A DNA stretch of 64,000 nt, taken from Cryobacterium sp. Y29. Lineage in GTDB: Bacteria > Actinomycetota > Actinomycetes > Actinomycetales > Microbacteriaceae. The translations under genes were made by a program, and so were the position numbers. Shown piece by piece: positions 16,844-24,980 of the stretch; within the stretch, counting starts at the first letter, position 1; each line of letters opens with the position of its first letter. Under the pieces are notes generated by a model, which did no database searches, was not told the origin of the DNA, and saw nothing but the letters and a program-made list of their open reading frames with translations. The DNA lies in contig NZ_PJJN01000025.1 of NCBI RefSeq assembly GCF_002929825.1, forward strand, positions 1-64,000, read 5' to 3'.

Positions 16844-17232
16844 TGCTGACGGAGAAGACCAACTTCACCATCACCCGCATGGTCCGCCTCCTCGCAGTCT
16901 CCCGGTCTGGCTACTACGCCTGGATCGGCCGACCGCCCTCGTCGGCGGCGATCCGGCGGGTGCACATCGAGCAGAAAGTCGCCTTCTTCCACGGCGATTC
17001 CGACGAGGTCTACGGGGCGCCGAGAATCCTTACCGACCTCCGCGCGGACGGGGAGATCATCTCCCGCAAAACCGTCTCGGCGACCATGAGACGGCTGGGT
17101 TTGGCGGGGATCTGCCCGAAGAAATGGAAGACGACCACCATCATCGATCACGCTGACGCCTACCCGGTGGACGCGGTGAAACGGAAGTGGGACGCCGGTG
17201 CGCTGAACCAGGTCTGGGTCGGCGACATCTAA
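16843..17232 (+). pseudogene. IS3-family orfB, truncated at the first catalytic motif (element A)
   Basis: It reads MLTEKTNFTITRMVRLLAVS, SGYYAWIGRP, the HTH_21 block DEVYGAPRILTDLRADGEIISRKT, then NQVWVGDI and a stop. In intact IS3 transposases this GDI carries the first Asp of the DDE triad and about 140 more residues follow; these are absent. The stop TAA is part of the palindrome. Confidence 0.88.
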
Positions 17233-17261
17233 TGCCGACGTCGGCATTAGATGTCGCCGAC
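17218..17261. repeat. 44-bp perfect palindrome joining two truncated IS3 elements
   Basis: The left 22 bases run from GTCGGCGACATC to TAATGCCGAC and the right 22 bases are their exact complement in reverse. Both arms encode VGDI-stop, the one on the plus strand ending element A, the other on the minus strand ending element B. Each arm also contains GTCGGC...GCCGAC, so it can fold on itself. Confidence 0.9.
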
Positions 17262-17669
17262 GAATTTCACTCCGGGGCGGACGGCGGCGAAGTCGCGTTT
17301 GACGAGGTCGGGCATGTTCGCGGCCGCCTCGGCATCGGCTTCAGTCGTGATGCGGAAAGGCCGTGGTTGGCAGGCCACGAGGCCGATCTGGCGCATAAGC
17401 TGCCGCACCAGCTCGGGCGAGCACTCGGTCTTCTCCGCGGCAAGGTCGGCGTGGATTCGGCGGTATCCGTAGGTGCCGTCGGACTCCTCGGAGAAGTGTT
17501 GAATGCGGGAGATTAGGGCCTCTCGGCGGGCCGCAGTCGCGGACTGCGGCCGAATTGCCCAGTGGTAGAAACCGGACGTGGAGACGGTCAGCCAGAGACA
17601 CATTTTCACCACCGAATTCCGGTTGGAGGGCTCAGATTTTTGGGAGTCGATGTACTCGTACTTGCTCAC
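17247..17669 (-). pseudogene. IS3-family orfB, truncated at the first catalytic motif (element B)
   Basis: From GTG 17669, overlapping the orfA stop: VSKYEYIDSQ, SGFYHWAIRP, HTH_21 block DGTYGYRRIHADLAAEKTEC, then AVRPGVKFVGDI and stop. The rest of the DDE core is absent. Sequence is only distantly related to element A, so the shared breakpoint is not explained by duplication. Confidence 0.85.
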
Positions 17670-17959
17670 TACCGCTGCTCCCGCGCGAAGTAAGCGCTGG
17701 CTTTTTTCAAGAATGCGGTCTCTGCCCGCAGCTCGTGAACTTCCCGCTCGAGTTCCTTCAGACGGGCTCGTTCCGACACGGTCAAGTCCGCTTCGGTGCC
17801 ACCGTTGGCCTCGCGGTATTTGTTGAGCCAGTTCCGGAGAGTCTCGGGCCCGACGCCGTAGGCGGTGGCGACGTCCTTGATCGGTTTGGAGGTTGTGATC
17901 ACCTCGCGGCACAGCTCGTCTTTGAAATCTTGGGTGAAACGCCTACGCGCTGCGGTCAT
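17669..17959 (-). CDS. IS3-family orfA (element B)
   Basis: A 96-aa HTH_Tnp_1 protein (MTAARRRFTQDFKDELCREV, KDVATAYGVGPETLRNWLNKY) with a heptad-rich C-terminus (ERARLKELEREVHELRAETAFLKKASAYFAREQR). The A-AAA-AAG slippery site lies in the LKKAS codons near 17702-17709. It is complete, but its partner orfB is truncated. Confidence 0.85.
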   Translation of the reverse strand: MTAARRRFTQDFKDELCREVITTSKPIKDVATAYGVGPETLRNWLNKYREANGGTEADLTVSERARLKELEREVHELRAETAFLKKASAYFAREQR

Positions 17960-18069
17960 GCTGATCTCTACTTTCAGTGAACCCTCATTTTAAGAGGGCA
18001 CACTGTCCGAGATATCCGCGGCAGCTCAGTGCGGACCATCACGAGTCGTAGGTTGGTCTTCCAGCGGCG

Positions 18070-18525
18070 TCAGGCTTGCACATTTCCGCGCCATCCGACA
18101 TCGTCGGTTCCTTTCGCCTCGATGAACTCCTTAAAGTCCGCGAGGTCTTTCTTGATAGCGTGGTCGTCGATACCGAGAGCAGCCCCCGCCTTCTCAAGCA
18201 GCCCTGTTGCCTCCCAATCAAGCTGAACCGTCACACGCGTCTCGTTCGCAGCCAACTTATGAAACGTGACAACGCCCGCGTGGTCGACTTGGCCGCCGGT
18301 GCTGTTCCAGGCAACACGCTCATCGGGGTGCTGCTCAGTTATCCGAGCCTCAAACGTGCGCTCCACGCCGCCGATTTTAACCGTCCACTCGGTGAGAGTG
18401 TCCGTTACTTGAGTGACGGATTCAATAAAACTCAAAAACTTTGGAAACTCCTCGAATTTAGTCCACTGGTTGTAAGCGACGGTAACGGGAACGTTGACGT
18501 CGACAGTCTCGATGGCGTTGGGCAT
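18070..18525 (-). CDS. SRPBCC (START/polyketide-cyclase-like) family protein
   Basis: A strong Shine-Dalgarno (AGGAGG) lies 6 bp before the ATG at 18525. The 151-aa protein matches the cyclase/dehydrase pattern: ETVDVNVPVTVAYNQWTKFEEFPKFLSFIESV at the N-terminus, EWTVKIGGVERTFEARI in the sheet and a long C-terminal helix LADFKEFIEAKG. These proteins hold a hydrophobic ligand pocket; actinobacterial members of this type are often stress-linked, but substrates are unknown. Confidence 0.82.
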   Translation of the reverse strand: MPNAIETVDVNVPVTVAYNQWTKFEEFPKFLSFIESVTQVTDTLTEWTVKIGGVERTFEARITEQHPDERVAWNSTGGQVDHAGVVTFHKLAANETRVTVQLDWEATGLLEKAGAALGIDDHAIKKDLADFKEFIEAKGTDDVGWRGNVQA

Positions 18526-18686
18526 GGTGACCTCCTAATGCAAATTCAACGGATGAAATAGTTTCTGCAGCCCCCTTCACCGTACCGAAGGCAAATCCAA
18601 GGTCAACCCGGGTAAGGAAAAACTCGCAGGAACAAGAAAGTACCTGTGCACGAAACCTCAGCAGCGTGAACAAGCAATGGGACGGG

Positions 18687-19802
18687 CTAAACGACGGGCG
18701 AGGGAGACTCTTCAGAATCTCTCTCGGTGCCAGGGCGAAGCGCGACCAAAATGCGCTTCAGATCGATAACGATCGCGGCCGTGGGGCTGAGCGATGTCGC
18801 CCCGGCACCCAACTCTTGCATGCCGCGCAGAATCGCCTCGACTGCCACTACGGCAGCATCAAAGGGTGCGCTATCACGCGGGCCGTCGTCCGTGGCACGC
18901 AAAGTATCCGCGACCGCGTGCAGGGCATCGCTCAGAACCGGCCGCAGCTCGGGCGGCAGCACAAGAGGAATCGGTTTACCCCAGATCATGCCCGCAAAAA
19001 CCTCAGTCAGGTTGCGCACGTGAAAAGTGACGTTCTCCAGAGCCGCGAGGTCCTCATAATCGACAACAAGATTTCTGCGGTTAAACCGAGCGCGAGGGTT
19101 ACCCTTACGACTCTCGTCGGCGTATTGCACAGCTGACCTGACATCTCGGGCCGCGTCGGTAAGTGCGTTGCCTCTGGTCGCCCAGAGTTCACGCTCCGGA
19201 GGCCAACTCTCGACCAAGGCCACGCCGATATCGCTGAGGTGCGTGGCGAGGGTGCCTCGAAAACTAGTCAACCGCTCGACAGCCGTGCCGATAGCAAGAG
19301 GCGGCAAAATTAGCAGGTTGACCAAAAGTCCCACCACTATTCCCAGACCCACTTGGGTGAGATAACCGGCCGAGTAATCATCGGCTTCCGGGCCGCCGAT
19401 GATGAGAACGAAAAGAGCAGTCAGGGGTACTTGTTCGCCGCCGACACCAAGCCATCGCATTCCTCCGATAAGAGAGCCGAGGCCGATGACCAGCGAAATC
19501 GTCCACACGCTGGGCTCGCTCAGGAGGAGCACGGCCCCAGCGAGGGCGATTCCGACGGCCAGCCCGGCGAGGGTTTGTAAAGCGCTGCGGAGCGAATGCA
19601 TAAGTGTGGGGTGCATGCTCAAAAGTGCGCCCAGCGGCGCGTAGTACCGCAATTCCTGAGCGTCCCCAGGGAGAAAAGGGGACAGCGTCCAGGCAATCGC
19701 CACAGCAACAGCAATCTTGGTGACCTGGAGGAATCGCGGAGGTTGAAGACGACGGACCAGCGCCAGCCGTGACGGGTTCCACGGGAAAATCGTTCTCGGC
19801 AT
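18687..19802 (-). CDS. FUSC/aromatic-acid-exporter-like membrane protein
   Basis: The N-terminal half has five to six helices (FLQVTKIAVAVAIAWTLS; YYAPLGALLSMHPTLMHSLR; LAGLAVGIALAGAVLLLS; WTISLVIGLGSLIGGM; VPLTALFVLIIGG; GLGIVVGLLVNLLILPPLAIG) in the arrangement of the FUSC/ArAE superfamily. The C-terminal half is a soluble helical domain of about 190 residues. Members export small aromatic or amphipathic compounds; the substrate here is unknown. At 371 aa it has one membrane-plus-soluble unit, as in short actinobacterial forms. Confidence 0.78.
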   Translation of the reverse strand: MPRTIFPWNPSRLALVRRLQPPRFLQVTKIAVAVAIAWTLSPFLPGDAQELRYYAPLGALLSMHPTLMHSLRSALQTLAGLAVGIALAGAVLLLSEPSVWTISLVIGLGSLIGGMRWLGVGGEQVPLTALFVLIIGGPEADDYSAGYLTQVGLGIVVGLLVNLLILPPLAIGTAVERLTSFRGTLATHLSDIGVALVESWPPERELWATRGNALTDAARDVRSAVQYADESRKGNPRARFNRRNLVVDYEDLAALENVTFHVRNLTEVFAGMIWGKPIPLVLPPELRPVLSDALHAVADTLRATDDGPRDSAPFDAAVVAVEAILRGMQELGAGATSLSPTAAIVIDLKRILVALRPGTERDSEESPSPVV

Positions 19803-19979
19803 CGTCTACGTCTCTTCCGCGGCAACGGAGAGTTGAAATCCGCTCGCCCCGCAGGTTAAGCGCGAATGCTGGCGAGGCGCTGGGAAACATCCGACAAGAA
19901 AACCACTCCCGCAGTAGCCGGTCCGGAGCTCAGAATTTTCGAAAAGGATGTCCACCTCCGTTCACGCCGTGTCCGACAA

Positions 19980-20340
19980 CGCGCCGGCGATATCGAATCA
20001 ATGCGGATCTTGCTCGCGGAACGCGCCTCAGCCAACAAGGCACGCACCGCGAGCATCAATCAGATCCACGGACTGCTGGTCAGCGCGCCCGAGGCAACCC
20101 GACAGGATTTTCGTCGCTTTGACGGCGACAAACTGGCGGTCACTCTCGCACGCACACGTCCGGCGCCGGGGACCACTCCGGAGCTGATAGCTCGAGCATC
20201 CGCGAAACGGCTCACGCAACGCCACCACGCGCTAACGGCAGACATTGCCCATATCGTCATGCAGCCCTCAGACAACGAAGAGCGTCAGTGGATCCTTCAC
20301 GCCGAAACCGTTCCGGAGCTCCGCCACGCCCCGAAACAGC
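19980..20340 (+). pseudogene. Internal fragment of an IS110-family transposase
   Basis: The frame holds MRILLAERASANKARTASIN, QIHGLLVSAPEATRQDFRRF and LTADIAHIV, which match the middle helical region of IS110 transposases after the DEDD domain. Neither the N-terminal DEDD core nor the C-terminal Transposase_20 domain is present, and the frame runs on into unrelated sequence. It is not closely similar to the element at 82-1434. Confidence 0.65.
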
Positions 20341-20356
20341 TACTCGATCCGCAGTC

Positions 20357-20500
20357 TCAAGTGAAAAGGCTCACGCCACCTGGACCAACCAACAGCCCCA
20401 CAACGATGAGCACAATACCCCAGAGAATTTGGCGTCGAAATAGCGCGAAAATGCCTGCAATAACGAGGATTACCGCAATGATCCAGAGAATTGTTGCCAT
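20357..20500 (-). CDS. GPGG-motif small membrane protein (47 aa)
   Basis: ATG 20500 is preceded by GGAG at a good distance. The product (MATILWIIAVILVIAGIFAL, FRRQILWGIVLIVVGLLVGP, GGVSLFT) has two hydrophobic helices around a short basic turn and ends in the GPGG motif that defines a family of tiny actinobacterial membrane proteins. Function is unknown. It is intact although it sits beside an IS110 fragment. Confidence 0.75.
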   Translation of the reverse strand: MATILWIIAVILVIAGIFALFRRQILWGIVLIVVGLLVGPGGVSLFT

Positions 20501-20915
20501 GGTGCTGCTCCATTTCATTCAGCGCCGACGGGCCGTACACCCATGGCGGTTTTCGATCTGTTGAACGTACCCCCTGCTCGGTCTCTGACCACTGTGTTTT
20601 ATCCAGAATGTCGTGGAGGTGAGACGCCGTCATCATGTGTTCGCGGCTATGCGAAACAACCAAGAGAACCCAAGCACGGTCACGACCCCCGAGGGAATGC
20701 CCCTATTGATGTCGAGAGACTTTTTGTTCCGCCTTGGGTTGTTGAGTTTTGTCGTCGAGCCATGCGCTAAAGGCGACTTCCCGATTGGTGTCAGCACGTT
20801 CGGGCACTCGCGTCTATTGCCAGCAAAAAACACCAGCGAACAGGAACCTCCCCCTTAACGCCGCCATATAAATTCGAAAACCCCATCTGTCGGCTCTGAC
20901 TGCTTGACTATCACC
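20501..20915. other. Mostly non-coding; one possible 34-codon gene
   Basis: On the minus strand 20703-20807 a GTG-started frame reads MPERADTNREVAFSAWLDDK then QPKAEQKVSRHQ, stop. Its composition is plausible for a small soluble peptide, but there is no supporting signal. Otherwise I see only short frames and a modestly AT-richer stretch before the nuclease gene. Confidence 0.25.
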
Positions 20916-21782
20916 ATGGACGCCGCATCATTTTCTCCTACTGGATACAACGCCGATTTCCTCCAGATCCCTCTGCCATTCCCGGCTCCTCTCGCCGGAA
21001 CCCTGATTCGTGAACTCCCGTATACACATTTCACCGTGCTTCTCGATCCCGCGCGGCGCCTCGCAATCGCGACCGGCGTCAACATCGATGGGGATCACCT
21101 CGTTACCGTTGACCGAGGCGACGACTGGCACCTCGACTCGCGGATACCGCTCTACGAACAGGCCGGGGAGGCCGTCTACGCCAGAAACGACCTCGACCGC
21201 GGACACCTCGTCCGGCGCCGGGACCCGGTCTGGGGCGATACAACAACAGCCCGGCGAGCAAATTACGATACCTTCGCCTACACCAACGCCGCCCCCCAAG
21301 CCGGAACCTTTAACCAATCGAAACAACTCTGGCTCGGCCTCGAGGACCACGTCCTCACCTACGCACGCACTAACGGTAACCGCATCAGCGTCTTCACCGC
21401 CCCCGTGCTCTCAGCCCAGGATCCGACATACCGCGGCGTGAAGATCCCGCAAGCATTCTGGAAGATCGCAGCATGGACAACGACTGCGGACGGCTCCACT
21501 GTTCTGCACGCTGCCGGATTCGTCCTCGACCAAAGCCCACAATTAGAAGACATCGACCTCGACACGGTCCGCGCTCGATCCCTCCTCGACGGTAATCCCC
21601 CGCCGCTTGGACCGTACCGCACCTACCAAGTACCCATCGTCGACATCATCGACCTCACCGGGCTCAACCTGACCGCCCTGTCCGAAGCAGACGTCTCCGC
21701 CACGGCCCCCGCGATCCGAGAAGACACCGACCCTCGAACGCGCTGGGTCGAACTGACCGACACCGCAGGAATCCACCTCTAA
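20916..21782 (+). CDS. DNA/RNA non-specific endonuclease (NUC1-like)
   Basis: The beta-beta-alpha metal nuclease motif is clear: NDLDRGHLVRRRDPVWG (DRGH, catalytic His) followed by NAAPQAGTFNQSKQLWLGLEDHVL with the metal-binding Asn. VFTAPVLSAQDPTYRGVKIPQAFWKI is also typical. It cleaves DNA and RNA. No signal peptide is seen from ATG 20916 or from the alternative TTG at 20904, so it may act inside the cell or leave by a non-Sec route. No inhibitor gene is evident next to it. Confidence 0.85.
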   Translation: MDAASFSPTGYNADFLQIPLPFPAPLAGTLIRELPYTHFTVLLDPARRLAIATGVNIDGDHLVTVDRGDDWHLDSRIPLYEQAGEAVYARNDLDRGHLVRRRDPVWGDTTTARRANYDTFAYTNAAPQAGTFNQSKQLWLGLEDHVLTYARTNGNRISVFTAPVLSAQDPTYRGVKIPQAFWKIAAWTTTADGSTVLHAAGFVLDQSPQLEDIDLDTVRARSLLDGNPPPLGPYRTYQVPIVDIIDLTGLNLTALSEADVSATAPAIREDTDPRTRWVELTDTAGIHL

Positions 21783-21807
21783 CCACACCGAATCGTCTAC
21801 AGCCCGC

Positions 21808-22368
21808 TCAATCCCCGGCGCGAAGGTAGACATAGACGGTTTCGCGGCTGATCCCGAACTCTCGAGCAAGCACCGACTTCGGCACGCCAGCGGCAGCCTT
21901 CTCGCGCAGCTCGACCGCGCGAGCAATGTCGAGCGACGGGGTACGACCACGATAGACGCCACGCTTCTTGGCGAGAGCAATGCCCTCGCCTTGACGCTCC
22001 CGAATCAAAGACCGCTCAAACTCAGCAAACGCCCCCATAACGCTCAAGAGCAGGTTCGCCATCGCGTTGTCATCGCCCGTGAAAGAGAGCTGCTCTTTCA
22101 CGAACTCAACCCGAACCTTCTTCGCCGTGAGTCGGCGCACGATCAAACGGAGGTCATCCAAGTTGCGGGCCAGACGATCCATGGAATGCACGAGAACGGT
22201 ATCGCCATCTCGGACGAACTTGATCATCTCTTCCAGCTCGGGCCTTTTCTGGTCCTTCCCCGACGCCTTGTCCTCGAACACCCGGTCGACGTCGACGCCA
22301 GCAAGCTGACGAATGGTGTTCTGATCGAGAGTGCTAACTCGCACATATCCAACTCGTTGACCCGTCAT
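21808..22368 (-). CDS. Serine recombinase (resolvase/invertase family)
   Basis: A complete 186-aa small serine recombinase: catalytic Ser in GYVRVSTLDQN, conserved DTVLVHSMDRLARNLDDL, E-helix MGAFAEFERSLIRERQGEGIALAKKRG and a C-terminal HTH ending AREFGISRETVYVYLRAGD. It would resolve cointegrates or invert DNA at a res-like site, probably in the noncoding stretch upstream. No Tn3-type transposase accompanies it. A broken relative of the C-terminus lies at 24521-24672. Confidence 0.92.
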   Translation of the reverse strand: MTGQRVGYVRVSTLDQNTIRQLAGVDVDRVFEDKASGKDQKRPELEEMIKFVRDGDTVLVHSMDRLARNLDDLRLIVRRLTAKKVRVEFVKEQLSFTGDDNAMANLLLSVMGAFAEFERSLIRERQGEGIALAKKRGVYRGRTPSLDIARAVELREKAAAGVPKSVLAREFGISRETVYVYLRAGD

Positions 22369-22748
22369 GTGACTTTTTCCCCTGTTCCGTCAAGTTAAAC
22401 TCTAAAACCCGGTCGTGAGGGGTGTCCACCAATCAGAATTTGACCCTATCCTGACAATTTTTGACAAACGCTTCTGACGCCTAGTTGGGGTACACCCCAG
22501 GTGGACACGTCTGCTGGGACCTTTGACGCTAGGTGAACCTGCCCGCGTCAACGCCTTATCTGCGCGCAGTAAACGAGGGCGATAAGCAACAGGCGGGCCA
22601 CTCTACACAGCTGGACCACGACTCCTAATTCGGACCGCTCCCCCGCTGCGCCGCCCGTGCGCCCGCGGGGCGCATCTGTGACGGGGCGCCCCTGCAGGGC
22701 GGGACCACTTCCTGACGTGTCAGGCGCGAGGTGCAGAAAGCGTCATCG
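22369..22748. other. Noncoding region upstream of the resolvase; possible res site
   Basis: No gene is seen. GTGTCCACC (about 22422-22430) and GGTGGACAC (about 22500-22508) form a perfect 9-bp inverted repeat about 70 bp apart. The second arm is followed by TTTGACGCTAGGTGAAC, which loosely resembles the inner part of a Tn3-type terminal repeat. The position next to a resolvase gene suggests recombination subsites. Confidence 0.35.
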
Positions 22749-23753
22749 TTATGCCGGTATTTTGTCGAGCTGTTCTGTGCACTGGGGACACGATGGAAGA
22801 CTTTCGTGATCCTGCCTCGGCACGAAGAACGCCCCGCAGAGTGCGCGCACCCCCGTGCCCTCGATGGTGCTCCCGGCTAGGTGCTTCGTGTGTGTGTAAT
22901 GTGCCTGCTGCCCCGGTTGAGACTGTGCGAGTTCCCCACTTGCCGTGATGGTCTCCAGTAATTGAACACGCCGCTGCCAGGCACCCGGATCAGCAATATT
23001 GGTGAATTCACTCTCGAGCCTGTCCCATCCCTGCTCGGGCGGCGAGAGCGAGATAAGGGCCCTCAACGTGAGTTGCCATTCGAGGTCTGATCCTTTGAAC
23101 TGCGCTTCGGTCTCCACCGTCAGCTGAATCTCATCAGCTTCGTAGTCAGAGTCACGCACAGGAGTCACTTCGATTGTCAGCTCTGCCAAGATGCCCTTCG
23201 CTGCGAGTGGATGGGACACAACCAGTCGCGCAGAACCACCGCCGGCTACCGTACGGAGCGTGCCGAGCATGTCACGCTGCACCGATAATTCCCACTCGGT
23301 CAGAAGCCTTGCCGATGTCTCTTGCTTCAGCAGACGGAGATCTTCGTTGCTGGGTAGCCAGTCGCTCGTGCTGCCCGCAGCTTCGGCACGTTCAATCTCA
23401 ACGTAGAAGTCATCAAAGGCCTTGTGGTTGTTCTTCGCGAGTCCGGCGACTACGAGCCAGCTGACACCGGTTTTGGGGTCACACCAAACTCCTCCACGCC
23501 ACTGCGAAATCTTGATCTCGCGAAGATGCAGGAGGGTGCTACCCCTGATTCGACCCTCATCCGAATCTTCGCTTGGGTCGGTACCGATCGACTCAGCTGC
23601 TTTGAGGATGAGCGGGTGATCTAGCTCACTCAGTGGGTGCAATTGCATTAATTGACCATCAGCAAGCACCCGCCGCGGAAAGGGCGAAGCCCATCCGGAA
23701 GTCAAATCGTCGCGCAGCACTCGGAGTGTGGGACGAGCTCGACGACTATGCAC
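22749..23753 (-). CDS. Hypothetical protein with a DUF3039-like zinc-ribbon C-terminus
   Basis: The 334-aa product has an N-terminal part with HLREIKISQWRGGVWCDPKT, then GVSWLVVAGLAKNN, a middle beta-rich domain (ARLVVSHPLAAKGILAELTIEVTPV) and a C-terminal segment HYTHTKHLAGSTIEGTGVRA, LCGAFFVPRQD, PSCPQCTEQL. The last matches the DUF3039 pattern with Cys pairs that could bind zinc. The start is a GTG. It lies 47 bp downstream of an HTH gene with its own operator-like repeat, an arrangement reminiscent of regulatory or toxin-antitoxin pairs. Function is not known. Confidence 0.6.
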   Translation of the reverse strand: MHSRRARPTLRVLRDDLTSGWASPFPRRVLADGQLMQLHPLSELDHPLILKAAESIGTDPSEDSDEGRIRGSTLLHLREIKISQWRGGVWCDPKTGVSWLVVAGLAKNNHKAFDDFYVEIERAEAAGSTSDWLPSNEDLRLLKQETSARLLTEWELSVQRDMLGTLRTVAGGGSARLVVSHPLAAKGILAELTIEVTPVRDSDYEADEIQLTVETEAQFKGSDLEWQLTLRALISLSPPEQGWDRLESEFTNIADPGAWQRRVQLLETITASGELAQSQPGQQAHYTHTKHLAGSTIEGTGVRALCGAFFVPRQDHESLPSCPQCTEQLDKIPA

Positions 23754-23800
23754 AAAATCATTCTGCCCTACCGGAGGTGTCCGGGCCGCGGATAATCGCT

Positions 23801-24199
23801 CTAGAGCAGATCGGCGAGTTCGTCGATGGCGCCCGTACGAGTTTTCTGCTGAGTGGCGAAGCGTTCCGCAAGCTCGCGTCTGTCACGCTGACGCTGGGTT
23901 TCAAAAAAGATGATGTCGCGGATACGAATACGGCGATCACGTCCAACATGATGGGACACAATCTCACCTCGATCTAAGAGTTTGTATAAGTAAGTACGGC
24001 TAATCCCGAGGCGTGTCGCTGCTTGGTTCGGAGTGAGAGCAGCTGCCTCATCAAGAATCACAAGTTCAGCGCCGTCACGTAGGCAGCGCTGGAGGCTAAG
24101 AATGACGTCACGGAGTTCAGGGCCTGCTTCCGTGGCCGCAAAACGCTCAAGTGCGTCGAGTTGATCTGCCGGGATCCCTGAAATCTGAATAGTCTGCAT
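23801..24199 (-). CDS. Excisionase-family HTH DNA-binding protein
   Basis: The ATG at 24199 (MQTIQISGIP) has AGGTGGG at proper spacing; a GTG at 24208 would add three residues. The C-terminal half contains a MerR/excisionase-type winged helix (ALTPNQAATRLGISRTYLYKLLDRGEIVSHHVGRDRRIRIRDIIFF). The N-terminal helix region may dimerise. Antitoxins and regulators use this layout. It probably autoregulates the two-gene operon through the repeat at 24232-24267. Confidence 0.7.
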   Translation of the reverse strand: MQTIQISGIPADQLDALERFAATEAGPELRDVILSLQRCLRDGAELVILDEAAALTPNQAATRLGISRTYLYKLLDRGEIVSHHVGRDRRIRIRDIIFFETQRQRDRRELAERFATQQKTRTGAIDELADLL

Positions 24200-24231
24200 A
24201 ATGCCCACCTACGGCATCTCTCACTAACTGA

Positions 24232-24267
24232 AGTGTCACAGATGATTTATCTGTCATAGGTGACACT
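24232..24267 (-). promoter_or_regulatory. Inverted-repeat operator upstream of the HTH gene
   Basis: AGTGTCAC (24232-24239) and GTGACACT (24260-24267) are perfect inverted repeats separated by 20 bp, with an internal AGAT/ATCT pair. The site lies 33 bp upstream of the start codon, where an autorepressor would block the promoter. Confidence 0.55.
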
Positions 24268-24520
24268 ACCACTTGAGCGCTCGGTGTCAAACGTCGAGCG
24301 AACACGACATCACGCAGATTATTTCATCCTTTGCGTCCCACTCAGCCATCCCAGCGGGAGCGGGCCGACCCCCGTCGCAGGGAGTCGATTATCTCGTCCT
24401 GGTCTCTCAGCTTGAGTCTGAATCCGCCAAGTTCGATCGCATAGCGAGCCAGTAGCCCGAAGGGCGCGCAGCATTCGGGAACTCGCGGCATTGCCTGCCT
24501 GGCGCGGCAGTGGAACGCAT

Positions 24521-24672
24521 TCAGGCCTCAGCGCCCAGGTAGACGTAGACAGTTTCGCGGCTGATTCCGAAGTCGCGCGCGAGAGCAACTTCCGGCACGC
24601 CAACGGCGGCCTTCTCCCTCAGTTCTGCAGGCCGGCCGCATCAAGAGACAGAGTGCGGCTTCGGTACACCCC
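24521..24672 (-). pseudogene. Remnant of a resolvase C-terminus
   Basis: The minus strand reads AELREKAAVGVPEVALARDF then GISRETVYVYLGAEA, stop, very similar to the end of the resolvase at 21808. Upstream, GVYRSRTLSLDAA continues the homology in another frame, so a frameshift is present, and nothing of the catalytic domain remains. The rest of 24268-24980 shows no recognisable gene. Confidence 0.8.
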
Positions 24673-24980
24673 AGCTATGCACTCTGCTCTCCCGATACTG
24701 TTTGATTTCGGCAACGGGTTTTGAGCACACTGACCCGGCAGAACCCTGCGGGAACCTGATCAGCATCCCGACCTGCTCCATAACGATCGTTTCTCGGCTC
24801 CTGCAACGATCCGGGCGGATCTATCGATCCAACACCACCTCTGAAATTTTCCATAAGGACTGAAGAGATTCTCGGCCCCATTTAGCGGGTCACATCGTAT
24901 CCGGCCTGCACTCGGTACGTGGATCCCTATGACTGACGGGCTGAACGAGGGCCGTCTGCCGCAACCGGTATGGTCGCGAT

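Larger units (their letters stand above)
16556..17239 (+). mobile_element. IS3-family element A, left half only
   Basis: The left terminal repeat is at 16556-16580 (TGGCCTTGACCCC then ATTGAGTGGACA) and matches the right ends at 1655-1679 and 6524-6548 with about three differences in 25. It carries orfA and the first part of orfB, then breaks at the palindrome 17218-17261. The missing C-terminal half is the type seen at 1435-1650. Confidence 0.85.
17240..18008 (-). mobile_element. IS3-family element B, left half only
   Basis: A second, clearly different IS3 element faces element A. Its terminal region (rc TGTGCCCTCTTAAAATGAGG, around 17983-18002) is typical of an IS3 subgroup. It carries a full orfA and an orfB cut at the same VGDI position. 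The exact outer end is uncertain by several bases. Confidence 0.8.

Noticed and set aside
22500-22540. Tn3-type terminal repeat next to the resolvase
   Set aside because: TTTGACGCTAGGTGAAC only loosely resembles the family repeat and no partner end or transposase is seen; kept as a remark, not as a feature.
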